A stretch of 43,101 nucleotides of DNA from Cumulibacter manganitolerans (GTDB lineage: Bacteria; Actinomycetota; Actinomycetes; Mycobacteriales; Antricoccaceae): contig NZ_WBKP01000034.1 of NCBI RefSeq assembly GCF_009602465.1, positions 1 through 43,101 on the forward strand. The letters are read 5' to 3'. The notes beneath the pieces are model-generated. The model did no database searches. It saw nothing but the letters and a program-made list of their open reading frames with translations, and was not told the origin of the DNA. Positions 1-7,616 of the stretch are shown here, piece after piece; within the stretch, counting starts at the first letter, position 1, and the number at the start of each line of letters is the position of its first letter. The position numbers and the translations under genes were made by a program.

Positions 1-296
1 ACCGACGTGCCGTCCTCGAGCAGCACCGTGCGGCGTGCCCGATCGAGCGCCCGCACCGCGACCCCGCGCAGCACCCGCACCCCCGGCGGCGGCGCGGGCA
101 GCGCCAGCGCACCGAGCTCGGCGCGGCCGGCGACCACGTCGCTGAGCAGCACCCGGTTGTACGGCGCGTGCGGCTCGTCGCCGACGAGCGTGATGCTGAC
201 CGGGCGACCGGTCCGGCGCGCCGCGGCGTCCAGGTCGGCGACGAACCGGGCGCCGACCATCCCGGCGCCGGCCACCACCACGCGGTGCGGGGTCAT
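1..296 (-). CDS. FAD-dependent oxidoreductase, nitrite reductase large-subunit-like (partial, C-terminus beyond window)
   Basis: About 98 N-terminal residues are visible and the rest runs off the left edge. The protein opens with a Rossmann FAD-binding segment (VVVAGAGMVGARF, near residues 6-18). It continues with the EPHAPYNRVLLSDVVAG stretch that is characteristic of the FAD domain of NirB/NasB-type nitrite reductases and related rubredoxin reductases. The ATG at 296 overlaps the nasA stop as ATGA, so the two genes are translationally coupled. Position after narK and nasA supports a role in assimilatory nitrate or nitrite reduction, either as the nitrite reductase large subunit or as an electron-transfer partner of NasA. 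The siroheme and Fe-S domains that would settle which are outside the window. Confidence 0.75.
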   Translation of the reverse strand, partial: MTPHRVVVAGAGMVGARFVADLDAAARRTGRPVSITLVGDEPHAPYNRVLLSDVVAGRAELGALALPAPPPGVRVLRGVAVRALDRARRTVLLEDGTS

Positions 297-2395
297 CGGG
301 CGACCGCCGGACGCACCGCGACCGCGCAGACCTTGAGCTCCGGCATCCCGCTGACCGGATCGACCGCGGGGTTCGTGGCCCGGTTCACCGACCCGGCTCC
401 GGCGAAGTGGAACGGCATGAACACCGAGTCGGGCCGGACGTCGTGCGAGAGCCGCGCCGGCGCGGTGACCACGGCGCGCGCCGAGACGACGTCCACGTCG
501 TCCCCGTCGGCGATGCCGAGCCGGTCGGCGGTCAGCGGGTGGATCTGCACGTACGGCGACCGGCTCGCGGAGACCAGCTCGGCGACCCGCCTGGTCTGCG
601 CGCCCGACTGGTAGTGCTGCAGCACCCGGCCGGTGATCAGGTACAGCGGCGCGTCCGCCCGCACGTCGTCCGCGGGCGGGCTCTCCTCGACGACGTGCAT
701 GCGGGCCTTCCCGTCGGCGTGCGCGAACCGCTCGGTGAACAGCCGCGGGGTCCCCGCCGTGCCCGCGGCGTACGGCCAGTGGGCGGCGACGCCGGCGTCC
801 AGGTCGGCGTACCGGATGCCCGTGTAGTCCGCGGGGCCGCCCGCGCTGGCGGCCCGCAGCTCGTCGAACGCCGCGGCCGCGTCGGTGGGGAACGCGGCCG
901 CCGACCCGAGCCGCCGCGCGAGGTCGTTGAGGACGCTGAGCTCGTCGCGGACGCCGTCCGGCGGCGGCCGCAGCCGGCGCCGGCGCAGCACCCGGCCCTC
1001 GAGGTTGGTCATGGTGCCCTCCTCCTCGGCCCATTGGGTGACCGGCAGGACGACGTCGGCCAGCAGCGCCGTCTCGGAGGGGACGAAGTCGCACACCACG
1101 AGCAGGTCGAGCGCGCCGAGCCGGCGGCGGACGTCGTCGGCGTCCGGCGCGCTGACGAGCAGGTTGGCGCCGTGCACCAGCAGGGCCCGCGGACCGCCCG
1201 GCTCACCGATCGAGCGCAGCAGCGTCATCGCCGGGACGCCGGCGCTGGGCAGCGACTCGGGGGCGACGCCCCACACGCCGGCGACGTGCGCGCGGGCGGC
1301 CGGGTCGGTGATCGAGCGGTACCCAGGGAGCTGGTCGGCCTTCTGGCCGTGCTCGCGGCCGCCCTGCCCGTTGCCCTGCCCGGTCAGGCAGCCGTAGCCG
1401 CTCCCGGCGCGGCCCGGCAGCCCGAGAGCGAGGGCCAGGTTGATCGCGGCCTGCACGGTGTCGGTCCCGTTGACGTGCTGCTCGGCGCCGCGACCGGTGA
1501 GCACGTACGCGCCGCGGCCGCCGCGGGCCGGGGCGGCGTCCGCCAGCAGCCGGGTGGCCTGCCGGATCTGCTCGGCCGGGACGCCGGTGACCCGCTCGGC
1601 ACGCTCGGGCCACCACGCGCCCGCCGCGGCGCACGCCTCGGCGACGCCGGTCACCCGCCGCGCGAGGTAGTCGGCGTCCGTCACGCCGTCGGCGAGGGCG
1701 CAGTGCAGCATGGCCAGCAGCAGCGGGATGTCGGTGCCCGGCAGCGGCTGCAGGTGCACGCCGCCGCCGTCGGCGGTGAGGGCCGCGGTCGCGCTGCGCC
1801 GCGGGTCGATCACGATCAGCGCACCGCGGCGGCGCGCGCCGGCGAGGTGCTGCACGAACGGCGGCATCGTCTCCGCGACGTTGCTGCCGGCGAGCAGCAC
1901 GGCGTCCGCGCCGCCGATGTCGCCGACCGGGAACGGAAGGCCGCGGTCCACGCCGAAGGTGCGGTTGCCGGCCGCGGCCGCGGACGACATGCAGAACCGG
2001 CCGTTGTAGTCGATGCGCGAGGTGCCGATCGCCACGCGCGCGAGCTTGCCGAGCAGGTAGGCCTTCTCGTTGGTGAGGCCGCCGCCGCCGAACACCGCGA
2101 CCGTGTCGGGACCGTGGATGCCTTGCAGGGCGCGGATGCGGCTGGCGACGAAGGACATCGCCACGTCCCACCCGACCGGTACGAGCTCGCCGGCCGCGTC
2201 GCGCATCAGCGGCTGGCGGAGCCGGTCGGCGACGTCGAGCAGCCGGGCACTCGTCCAGCCCTTCTGGCACAGGCCGCCGCGGTTGGTCGGGAAGTCCCGC
2301 GCGTCGACCTGCACCGCGCCGGCGTCGTCCTCGCGGAGGGTCATCGCGCACTGCAGGGCGCAGTACGGGCAGTGCGTATCGACCGTCACCGCCAT
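293..2395 (-). CDS. nasA: Assimilatory nitrate reductase catalytic subunit
   Basis: A 700-residue molybdopterin oxidoreductase that should reduce nitrate to nitrite in the cytoplasm. The N-terminus carries a [4Fe-4S] motif with Cys9, Cys12, Cys16 and Cys43 (HCPYCALQC ... GLCQKG). Cys135 in NGRFCMSSAAAAGNRTFG is the expected molybdenum ligand. The C-terminal third is a molybdopterin-dinucleotide-binding domain ending with the NPAVDPVSGMPELK segment typical of NasA/NarB. The open frame extends much further upstream, but the family N-terminus (MAVTVDTHCPYC) fixes the start at the ATG at 2395, two bases after the narK stop. It is followed by the FAD oxidoreductase with a 4-nt overlap. There is no signal peptide, consistent with an assimilatory rather than periplasmic enzyme. 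Confidence 0.93.
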   Translation of the reverse strand: MAVTVDTHCPYCALQCAMTLREDDAGAVQVDARDFPTNRGGLCQKGWTSARLLDVADRLRQPLMRDAAGELVPVGWDVAMSFVASRIRALQGIHGPDTVAVFGGGGLTNEKAYLLGKLARVAIGTSRIDYNGRFCMSSAAAAGNRTFGVDRGLPFPVGDIGGADAVLLAGSNVAETMPPFVQHLAGARRRGALIVIDPRRSATAALTADGGGVHLQPLPGTDIPLLLAMLHCALADGVTDADYLARRVTGVAEACAAAGAWWPERAERVTGVPAEQIRQATRLLADAAPARGGRGAYVLTGRGAEQHVNGTDTVQAAINLALALGLPGRAGSGYGCLTGQGNGQGGREHGQKADQLPGYRSITDPAARAHVAGVWGVAPESLPSAGVPAMTLLRSIGEPGGPRALLVHGANLLVSAPDADDVRRRLGALDLLVVCDFVPSETALLADVVLPVTQWAEEEGTMTNLEGRVLRRRRLRPPPDGVRDELSVLNDLARRLGSAAAFPTDAAAAFDELRAASAGGPADYTGIRYADLDAGVAAHWPYAAGTAGTPRLFTERFAHADGKARMHVVEESPPADDVRADAPLYLITGRVLQHYQSGAQTRRVAELVSASRSPYVQIHPLTADRLGIADGDDVDVVSARAVVTAPARLSHDVRPDSVFMPFHFAGAGSVNRATNPAVDPVSGMPELKVCAVAVRPAVAR

Positions 2396-2397
2396 GG

Positions 2398-3795
2398 CTA
2401 GATCACCCCCGAGCCGAGGGCGCCGGCCCTGCGGCAGTACACCGCCCAGGTCACCGCGGTCATCACGGCGTACGCGCCGATGAACACGCCGATCGCCGGG
2501 ACGATGCTGCCGGCGGCGGTGGTCGACAGCGCGAAGCCGCGCGGGATGAGGAACCCGCCGAACGCGCCGATCGCACCGGCGATGCCGATGCAGCCCGCGG
2601 CGGTCCGCTTGGCCGCGAGCAGCCCGCTCGGGCTGCGGTCGGCCGCGGTGGCGCTGAAGACGGCCGGGATCATCCGGTAGATCGAGCCGTTGCCGACGCC
2701 GGTGAACACGAACAGCCACAGGAACGCGCCGAAGAACAGCCCGAACGAGTGGGCGCGCAGGCCGAGGATCACCCCGCCCGCGCCGGCGATCATCGCGGCG
2801 AACGACGCGACGGTGACGACCCCACCGCCCATCCGGTCGGCGAGGACGCCGCCCAGGGGCCGGGCCAGCGAGCCGACGAGCGCGCCGAGGAACGCGATCG
2901 ACAGCCCCATCTCGGGGAACTGCGACTTCAGCAGCGTCGGGAAGGCGCCGGAGTAGCCGATGAACGAGCCGAAGGTGCCGATGTACAGGAAGGACAGCAG
3001 CCAGGTGTGCCGCACGCGGATGGCCGCGGCGAAGCTCCGGGCGTCGGCCTTGGCGTCGGCGACGTTGTGCATGAGCCGCCAGGCGAGCAGCGCCGCGAGC
3101 AGCGCGAACGGGATGAAGACCAGCCCGGCGCGATCGAGGGCGATCCCGGCGCCGGCGGTGATGATCAGCGGCACGGCGAGCTGGACCGCGGCGGTGCCGA
3201 GGTTGCCGCCGGCCGCGTTGAGCCCGAGGGCCTTGCCCTTCTCGGTCTCCGGGTAGAAGAAGGAGATGTTCGCCATGGACGAGGCGAAGTTGCCGCCGCC
3301 GACGCCGGCGAGCGCGGCCACCAGCAGCAGGACGCCGAAGCCGGCCTGCGGGTGGTTCACGACCCACGCCAGCCCGAGGGCCGGGACGAGCAGCAGCAAC
3401 GCGGAGACGATCGTCCAGTTCCGGCCGCCGAACCGCGGGACGGCGAAGGTGTAGGGGATCCGCAACGTGGCGCCGACCAGGCTCGGTACCGAGACGAGCC
3501 AGAACATCTGGTCGACCGTGAGGGCGAACCCGGCGGCCGGCAGCTGCGGTACGACGATGCTCCAGATCGCCCAGACGGCGAAGCCGAGGAACTCCGCGAA
3601 GACGGACACCGCGAGGTTGACCCGCGCGACCTGCCGGCCGCCGGCCCGCCACTGCGCGGCCGATTCGGGCTGCCAACCGTGCAGCCAGCGGCCGGGCGTC
3701 TCGGTGAGGCCGGGCAGCGCGCGGTACGGCTGCCCGGGCGTGGAGGTCTCGGTGTCGGTGGGTCGGACGGTGGGGCCGTTCTGCAGAGTGGTCAC
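2398..3795 (-). CDS. narK: NarK-type nitrate/nitrite transporter (MFS)
   Basis: A 465-residue major-facilitator protein with about 12 hydrophobic segments after a hydrophilic N-terminus of about 65 residues. The nitrate signature GVGGGNFASSMANISFFYPE, followed by an NAAGGNLG segment, is the hallmark of NarK/NasA-type nitrate porters. It should import nitrate and/or export nitrite. The start is a GTG at 3795 with a GGAAGGA Shine-Dalgarno sequence about 10 nt upstream; a nearby ATG is out of frame. It is first in the narK-nasA-nirB-like operon and sits behind a GlnR-like box at 3849-3887. Direction of transport is inferred from the assimilatory context. Confidence 0.92.
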   Translation of the reverse strand: MTTLQNGPTVRPTDTETSTPGQPYRALPGLTETPGRWLHGWQPESAAQWRAGGRQVARVNLAVSVFAEFLGFAVWAIWSIVVPQLPAAGFALTVDQMFWLVSVPSLVGATLRIPYTFAVPRFGGRNWTIVSALLLLVPALGLAWVVNHPQAGFGVLLLVAALAGVGGGNFASSMANISFFYPETEKGKALGLNAAGGNLGTAAVQLAVPLIITAGAGIALDRAGLVFIPFALLAALLAWRLMHNVADAKADARSFAAAIRVRHTWLLSFLYIGTFGSFIGYSGAFPTLLKSQFPEMGLSIAFLGALVGSLARPLGGVLADRMGGGVVTVASFAAMIAGAGGVILGLRAHSFGLFFGAFLWLFVFTGVGNGSIYRMIPAVFSATAADRSPSGLLAAKRTAAGCIGIAGAIGAFGGFLIPRGFALSTTAAGSIVPAIGVFIGAYAVMTAVTWAVYCRRAGALGSGVI

Positions 3796-3832
3796 TGCAT
3801 TTTCCTTCCGGGCGGCTCGTGCGGATTCCCCG

Positions 3833-3838
3833 ACGCTA
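3833..3838 (-). promoter_or_regulatory. Candidate -10 box of the narK operon
   Basis: TAGCGT fits the actinobacterial TAnnnT -10 consensus and lies about 38 nt upstream of the narK GTG. The matching -35 position (about 3856-3861) is a poor hexamer inside the GlnR-like box, as expected for an activator-dependent promoter. Confidence 0.4.
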
Positions 3839-3848
3839 GGGAGGCGGT

Positions 3849-3887
3849 GTTTCGGCCAGCGGCACGATCGTGTTTCGCGCCCGTCAA
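3849..3887 (-). promoter_or_regulatory. GlnR-like binding box upstream of narK
   Basis: Read on the minus strand, the pattern is TTGAC-N6-GAAAC-N6-GTGCC-N7-GAAAC. The actinobacterial GlnR box is gTnAC-N6-GaAAc repeated twice with N6 between the blocks. Three of the four blocks match well, the third is degenerate, and the last spacer is one base long. It lies directly upstream of the candidate narK -10. GlnR is the known activator of nitrate assimilation genes in this phylum, so nitrogen control of the operon is likely. This is a motif match only. Confidence 0.5.
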
Positions 3888-3931
3888 GTCCCGCTCACCG
3901 TCGTCCCGGGCGGTTGTGAGGCCGGCCGGGT

Positions 3932-3937
3932 TACGGT
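3932..3937 (+). promoter_or_regulatory. -10 box giving a leaderless cobB mRNA
   Basis: TACGGT (TAnnnT) ends 7 nt before the ATG at 3945, placing the transcription start on or next to the start codon. No Shine-Dalgarno sequence is visible. Confidence 0.45.
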
Positions 3938-3944
3938 GAGTCCC

Positions 3945-4703
3945 ATGACGGATCTCGCCGAGCTGCTGCAGGCCGCCGATCGGATCGTCGCCTTCACCGG
4001 CGCCGGGATATCGACCGAATCGGGCATTCCGGACTTCCGCTCCCCCGGCGGCGTCTGGACCCGCTACGACCCGCGCGAGTTCACCTTCGACCGGTACGTC
4101 GAATCGGCCGACGTGCGGCGCAAGTCATGGGCGATGCGCGAGGAGCTGTTCGCGCACCGGCCCGCGCCGAACGCGGCACACCGGGCGCTGGCGCGCCTCG
4201 AGGAGGCCGGCAGGCTGAGCGCGGTCGTCACCCAGAACATCGACGGCCTGCACCAGGACGCTGGCTCGCGCACCGTCATCGAGATCCACGGCACGATGCG
4301 CGAGGTCGAGTGCATCGGTCTGCGGCCGGCGTACGGCACCCCCGACGGGTGCGGGTTCCGCCAGGGCACCGAGTGGGTGTTCGCGCGGCTCGCGGCCGGC
4401 GAGGACGACCCGCGCTGCCCGGAGTGCGGCGGGATCATCAAGTCGGCGACGATCAGCTTCGGCCAGATGATGCCGGCGCAGGCGATGGACGACGCCGTCC
4501 AGCAGGCGCAGGACGCCGACCTGCTGCTCACGATCGGGTCGTCGCTGCAGGTGTACCCGGCGGCCGACATCCCGCTGATCGCGAAGGACGCCGGCGCCCG
4601 GCTGGCGATCGTCAACCGCGAGCCGACGCCGCTGGACGGCTTCGCGGACGTCGTCGTGCACGGCTCCGCCGGCGAGATCCTCGGCGCCGCCGTCGTCTCC
4701 TAG
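3945..4703 (+). CDS. cobB: Sir2-family NAD-dependent protein deacylase
   Basis: A 252-residue sirtuin that removes acetyl or other acyl groups from lysines using NAD+. Visible motifs are GAGIS (19-23), GIPDFRSPGG (28-36), TQNID (96-100) and the catalytic His115 in EIHG. The C-terminal part has the GSSL and IVNRE segments of the NAD site. The zinc module is unusual: Cys123 and Cys136 are 12 residues apart where most sirtuins have CxxC, while the second pair (Cys158, Cys161) is a normal CPEC. The frame is open upstream, but the ATG at 3945 is chosen because family similarity begins there and a -10 box sits 7 nt before it. It diverges from narK and converges on the PaiB-like gene. Confidence 0.9.
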   Translation: MTDLAELLQAADRIVAFTGAGISTESGIPDFRSPGGVWTRYDPREFTFDRYVESADVRRKSWAMREELFAHRPAPNAAHRALARLEEAGRLSAVVTQNIDGLHQDAGSRTVIEIHGTMREVECIGLRPAYGTPDGCGFRQGTEWVFARLAAGEDDPRCPECGGIIKSATISFGQMMPAQAMDDAVQQAQDADLLLTIGSSLQVYPAADIPLIAKDAGARLAIVNREPTPLDGFADVVVHGSAGEILGAAVVS

Positions 4704-4724
4704 GGTCGGCGGCGCCGCCGACCC
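4703..4724. terminator. Perfect palindrome after cobB
   Basis: A 22-nt fully self-complementary sequence begins at the last base of the cobB stop codon. It can form a 9-bp GC-rich stem with a GCGC loop on either strand. Its position between converging genes suggests a bidirectional terminator without a U tract, a form common in high-GC actinobacteria. Confidence 0.55.
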
Positions 4725-4731
4725 GCGCCGG

Positions 4732-4792
4732 AAAGCGGGCTTCGTCTCCGAAAGCGGGGAAACTTCCCCGTTCTTGCCTCCGAACCCCGCTT
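4732..4792 (+). repeat. 61-nt nested palindromic repeat, copy A
   Basis: It starts AAAGCGGGCTTCG and ends CGAACCCCGCTT. The outer arms pair at 11 of 12 positions, and the centre forms a second hairpin, CGGGGAA-AC-TTCCCCG. It is 52/61 identical to copy C (29692-29752) and 46/61 to copy B (24435-24495), counted by eye without gaps. It lies in the intergenic space between the converging cobB and PaiB-like genes. Confidence 0.8.
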
Positions 4793-4829
4793 GCCGCGTC
4801 GACCGTGATCGCGGGGCCGGCCGATGCCG

Positions 4830-5468
4830 CTAGCTGGGGGTGCCGAAGTGCGCCACGGCGCCGGCGCCGTCGTGGTCGCCGACGGAGCGCAGCCCCTCGA
4901 TCACGCCGCGCTGGTCGGCCGGCGGCCGGTTCTGGCTGTGCTTGGCCTTCGCCTCGATGGAGTGGATGCGCAGCTCCATGCCCTTGATCGCCCGCAACTG
5001 CCCGTCGAGGTACTTCTCGGGCGCGTCGGTCACCTGCCAGCGCTCGGCGAACGGCTCCTCGAAGTGGTCGGTCAGCCGGGTCACGAGCCCGCGCAGCCAC
5101 TCGGTGTCGTGCTGCACGATCATCTCGCCGCGGATGTTCAGCGTGAGGTGGTTCCAGGTCGGGACGACGCGGCCGTGCTCGGCCTTGGAGGGGTACCACA
5201 TCGGGGTGATGTACGAGTCGCTGCCGTGCACGATGACCAGCGAGTCACCGGTGGGCTCGGCCTTCCAGTGCTCGTTGAGCAGCGCGAAGTGACCCAGCAG
5301 CGTGCCGTGCTCGCCGATGGTGGCGTCGTACAGCATCGGCATGAACGTGCACGCGAGCCCGTCCGCGGTCGGCGTCACGAGGTCGGCGGCGCCGAGGTTC
5401 TCCAGCACGTCCAGGACGTCGTCCTCGGACATCTCGAACGACCGCGGCACGTACATCGGGATACCCAT
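4830..5468 (-). CDS. PaiB-family FMN-binding protein / negative transcriptional regulator
   Basis: A 212-residue protein whose whole length matches the PaiB family: the MYVPRSFEM start, the GLACTFMPMLYD segment, LLGHFALLNEHWK, a PMWYPSKAEHGRVVPTWNH core and a C-terminal EAKAKHSQNR segment. PaiB proteins are split-barrel flavin-binding proteins first described as repressors of sporulation and protease genes in Bacillus; their biochemical role elsewhere is unclear. The ATG at 5468 is preferred because a TATCAT -10 box ends 7 nt upstream, fitting a leaderless mRNA. The alternative is the ATG at 5456, which would begin MYVPRSF exactly. It converges on cobB across copy A of the palindromic repeat and diverges from the orphan gene at 5565. 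Confidence 0.85.
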   Translation of the reverse strand: MGIPMYVPRSFEMSEDDVLDVLENLGAADLVTPTADGLACTFMPMLYDATIGEHGTLLGHFALLNEHWKAEPTGDSLVIVHGSDSYITPMWYPSKAEHGRVVPTWNHLTLNIRGEMIVQHDTEWLRGLVTRLTDHFEEPFAERWQVTDAPEKYLDGQLRAIKGMELRIHSIEAKAKHSQNRPPADQRGVIEGLRSVGDHDGAGAVAHFGTPS

Positions 5469-5475
5469 GCCGACG

Positions 5476-5481
5476 ATGATA
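5476..5481 (-). promoter_or_regulatory. -10 box giving a leaderless PaiB-like mRNA
   Basis: On the minus strand TATCAT lies 7 nt before the ATG at 5468. It matches TAnnnT and explains the absence of a Shine-Dalgarno sequence at this start. Confidence 0.45.
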
Positions 5482-5564
5482 GGCAGCCGCCGGCCGCCCG
5501 CTAGGATCCGCATACGCCGTACCAGCGGCGCCGGCCGACGGCGCCCCGAGGAGCGAGGGATCGC

Positions 5565-6569
5565 ATGCGGATCGACGTGAGTGGTGTGAGCGATCGTGGT
5601 GGCGGCGACATCGGACCGATCGGCGAGATCCTGCTGCGGGACGCACCCGATCTCGGCGATCCGCTCGAGGTCGTCGAGGTGACCCTGGTTCATCCGGCCG
5701 TCGCCGACGAGGCGCAGTGGCTGGACCGCTTTCAGGAGGCCTTCGGCGTCGACATCACCGAGGCCGGTCTGGCACCAGGCGACTTCGGCATCACCGAGAT
5801 CGCGCGGGAGCACGAGGCCCGTCGCGCCTCGCTGCCGAGGGTCACCATGCAGCGCACGAAGCGCCGCGCGTTCATCGAGATCGCGAGCGAGGTGCCACCG
5901 GAGTCGCTCGATCCCAGCGGCTCGTTGACTGCCGCTCAACTCCGCACACTGGCCGGGGAGGTCGTCGGTGCTCTGCGGCTGCTGGGTGCGTTCCTCACGC
6001 CAGCCGACCAAGTCGATCTCCCGGCGCTCCTCGCTCATTGCGAATGGGTGATCGGCACGCTTCCGACGCGCGACGAGGAAGTGGCCCGTCTGCTCGACGT
6101 GACCGCGGCCGCGCAGCCCAGCTCCTCCGCGACCGGGTGGGATTTCGTCGATGTCGACTGGGAGGAGTTCCACCCACGAGCGCGCGAGCTGCTCGACGAC
6201 CCGTTCTTCTGGGATCCCGCCGACGATGTCGCACCCCACGGCAACGACACCGGCGCAGATCTTTTGGAGGAGATGAAGGAGCGGCTGGGCGATTCGGACG
6301 CCGGCTCGTTCACGGAGACGACCCTCCGCGGCTGGGGACTGCCCGCGGAGGCGCTGGACGACGACCTGGTGGGCCTAAGCGGCGACGAGGCGTGCATCGC
6401 CGCCGCGTTCGGCGAGATCAAGCTCCGCGGGCGGCTTTCCCGGCGGCTCGCAGCCGAGGCCCTGGCGAGCGTCGCCGCACAACGCCGGCGGTCAGTGGCA
6501 TGGGCCGATCCCGAAGACTGTGCGACAAAGCTCGACAAGATGGCCGCGGTGCTGCGCAGCTACGCCTGA
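5565..6569 (+). CDS. Uncharacterised protein with possible YfeS-like C-terminal domain
   Basis: A 334-residue soluble acidic protein with no signal peptide or membrane segment. I do not recognise the first 180 residues. Near residues 205-240 the stretch HPRARELLDDPFFWDPADD followed by VAPHGNDTGADLLEEM resembles the YfeS-like family (small conserved proteins of unknown function in enterobacteria), but this is from memory and not certain. The start at ATG 5565 has purine-rich GAGGAGCGAGG upstream. Base composition looks lower in GC, with more A/T third positions, than its neighbours, which suggests recent acquisition. It ends 24 nt from the convergent GalT-like gene. Function unknown. Confidence 0.7.
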   Translation: MRIDVSGVSDRGGGDIGPIGEILLRDAPDLGDPLEVVEVTLVHPAVADEAQWLDRFQEAFGVDITEAGLAPGDFGITEIAREHEARRASLPRVTMQRTKRRAFIEIASEVPPESLDPSGSLTAAQLRTLAGEVVGALRLLGAFLTPADQVDLPALLAHCEWVIGTLPTRDEEVARLLDVTAAAQPSSSATGWDFVDVDWEEFHPRARELLDDPFFWDPADDVAPHGNDTGADLLEEMKERLGDSDAGSFTETTLRGWGLPAEALDDDLVGLSGDEACIAAAFGEIKLRGRLSRRLAAEALASVAAQRRRSVAWADPEDCATKLDKMAAVLRSYA

Positions 6570-6593
6570 GGAACAGCGGGATACGTGGCCCGG

Positions 6594-7607
6594 CTAGCCG
6601 AAGTGCTGGCGCACCAGCGCGGCGACGTCCTCGGGGCCGACGTCCACCATCGCCTCGTTGTGCAGCTTCTCGAAGTAGGTCACGTCGCTGCGGTAGAAGG
6701 AGTCGATGTTCGAGCGGCTGACCATGCGCAGCAGCACCGAGTACCGGTCGCTCGGGTTAGGGCCGCCGCCGGTGAGCGCCCAGTTGAACGACGTCAGGTT
6801 CAGCGCGTAGTAGGTGCCGAGGACGGCGGACATGCCCGCGCCGAGGTCGGCGCAGTCCTGGTCGCTGAGGTCGGTGATGTCCGCGCAGCCGTCGACGACC
6901 GCCCACACCTCGTGGAAGCCGGACGGCGCGAACGGCGTGAAGAAGGAGACGCGGCCCTTGCGGCCGACCCACCGCTCGCCGCCTTCCTCCTGCGCGACGA
7001 GGGACGTCCAGTACGAGTCGCCGTCCCACGCCCGGGAGCGCTCGACCAGCTCGCGCTGCGTCGTGGTGCCGATGTCGTCGTGCGCCGACTGCCCGTGCGG
7101 ATGGACCAGCGAGCTGCCGCTGGGCGGCAGGTAGTTGGCGTTGACCGACGACCACATCGGGCGCAGCCCGTGCACGCCCTTGGTGTATGCGACGAACGCC
7201 GACAGCAGGTCGCCGACCTTCTGCGGGGTGAGCTCGGGCAGGTCCAGGAAGTGCTTGTCGGTGTCGTAGAGCCCGACCGACGAGTACTCGGAGTAGGCCA
7301 TCACGTTGGGCACGATGACGGCGCTGCCGCGCCGGATGCGGCCCTCGTCGGTGATCGACGAGTCGAACGTGCCGGTCGTCATCTCGATCTTGTCGGCGCA
7401 GAACGGGCAGAACGGCGGGTCGGCGGTGAGCTCCGAGAGGTCGGGACGCTCGGTGGGCGCGAGCTTGGTGCCGGTGATGACCCGCGACGTCCGCCCGGTG
7501 AGCGGATCGACGCGCACGCTCAGCGGGACGTCGATGACGTTGGTCGGGTTGGTCAGCTCGGGGACCCGGGCCGTGATCTTGTGCTCTACGAACTCGATGG
7601 CAGCCAT
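6594..7607 (-). CDS. Galactose-1-phosphate uridylyltransferase-like HIT-superfamily protein
   Basis: A 337-residue protein of the GalT branch of the HIT superfamily, which transfers nucleotidyl groups to sugar phosphates through a histidine intermediate. It has RVDPLTGRTSRVITG (32-46), a CPFC zinc pair (Cys67, Cys70), and the active-site HPHGQ with His169 and His171. The residues after HPHGQ (SAHDDI) differ from the usual GalT pattern (IWA), and no galK or galE is nearby, so the substrate may not be galactose-1-phosphate. It starts 9 nt after the chrA stop and is likely co-transcribed with it, although no functional link is obvious. Confidence 0.75.
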   Translation of the reverse strand: MAAIEFVEHKITARVPELTNPTNVIDVPLSVRVDPLTGRTSRVITGTKLAPTERPDLSELTADPPFCPFCADKIEMTTGTFDSSITDEGRIRRGSAVIVPNVMAYSEYSSVGLYDTDKHFLDLPELTPQKVGDLLSAFVAYTKGVHGLRPMWSSVNANYLPPSGSSLVHPHGQSAHDDIGTTTQRELVERSRAWDGDSYWTSLVAQEEGGERWVGRKGRVSFFTPFAPSGFHEVWAVVDGCADITDLSDQDCADLGAGMSAVLGTYYALNLTSFNWALTGGGPNPSDRYSVLLRMVSRSNIDSFYRSDVTYFEKLHNEAMVDVGPEDVAALVRQHFG

Positions 7608-7616
7608 GCCGCCAGC

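Noticed and set aside
407-2401. 664-residue open frame on the plus strand
   Set aside because: It is antisense to nasA and low in complexity (Arg, Gly, Val, Ala), typical of high-GC shadow frames.
293-3676. 1127-residue open frame on the minus strand
   Set aside because: Only the part from 2395 is real (nasA). The upstream part is an out-of-frame reading of narK, which has its own well-supported protein in another frame.
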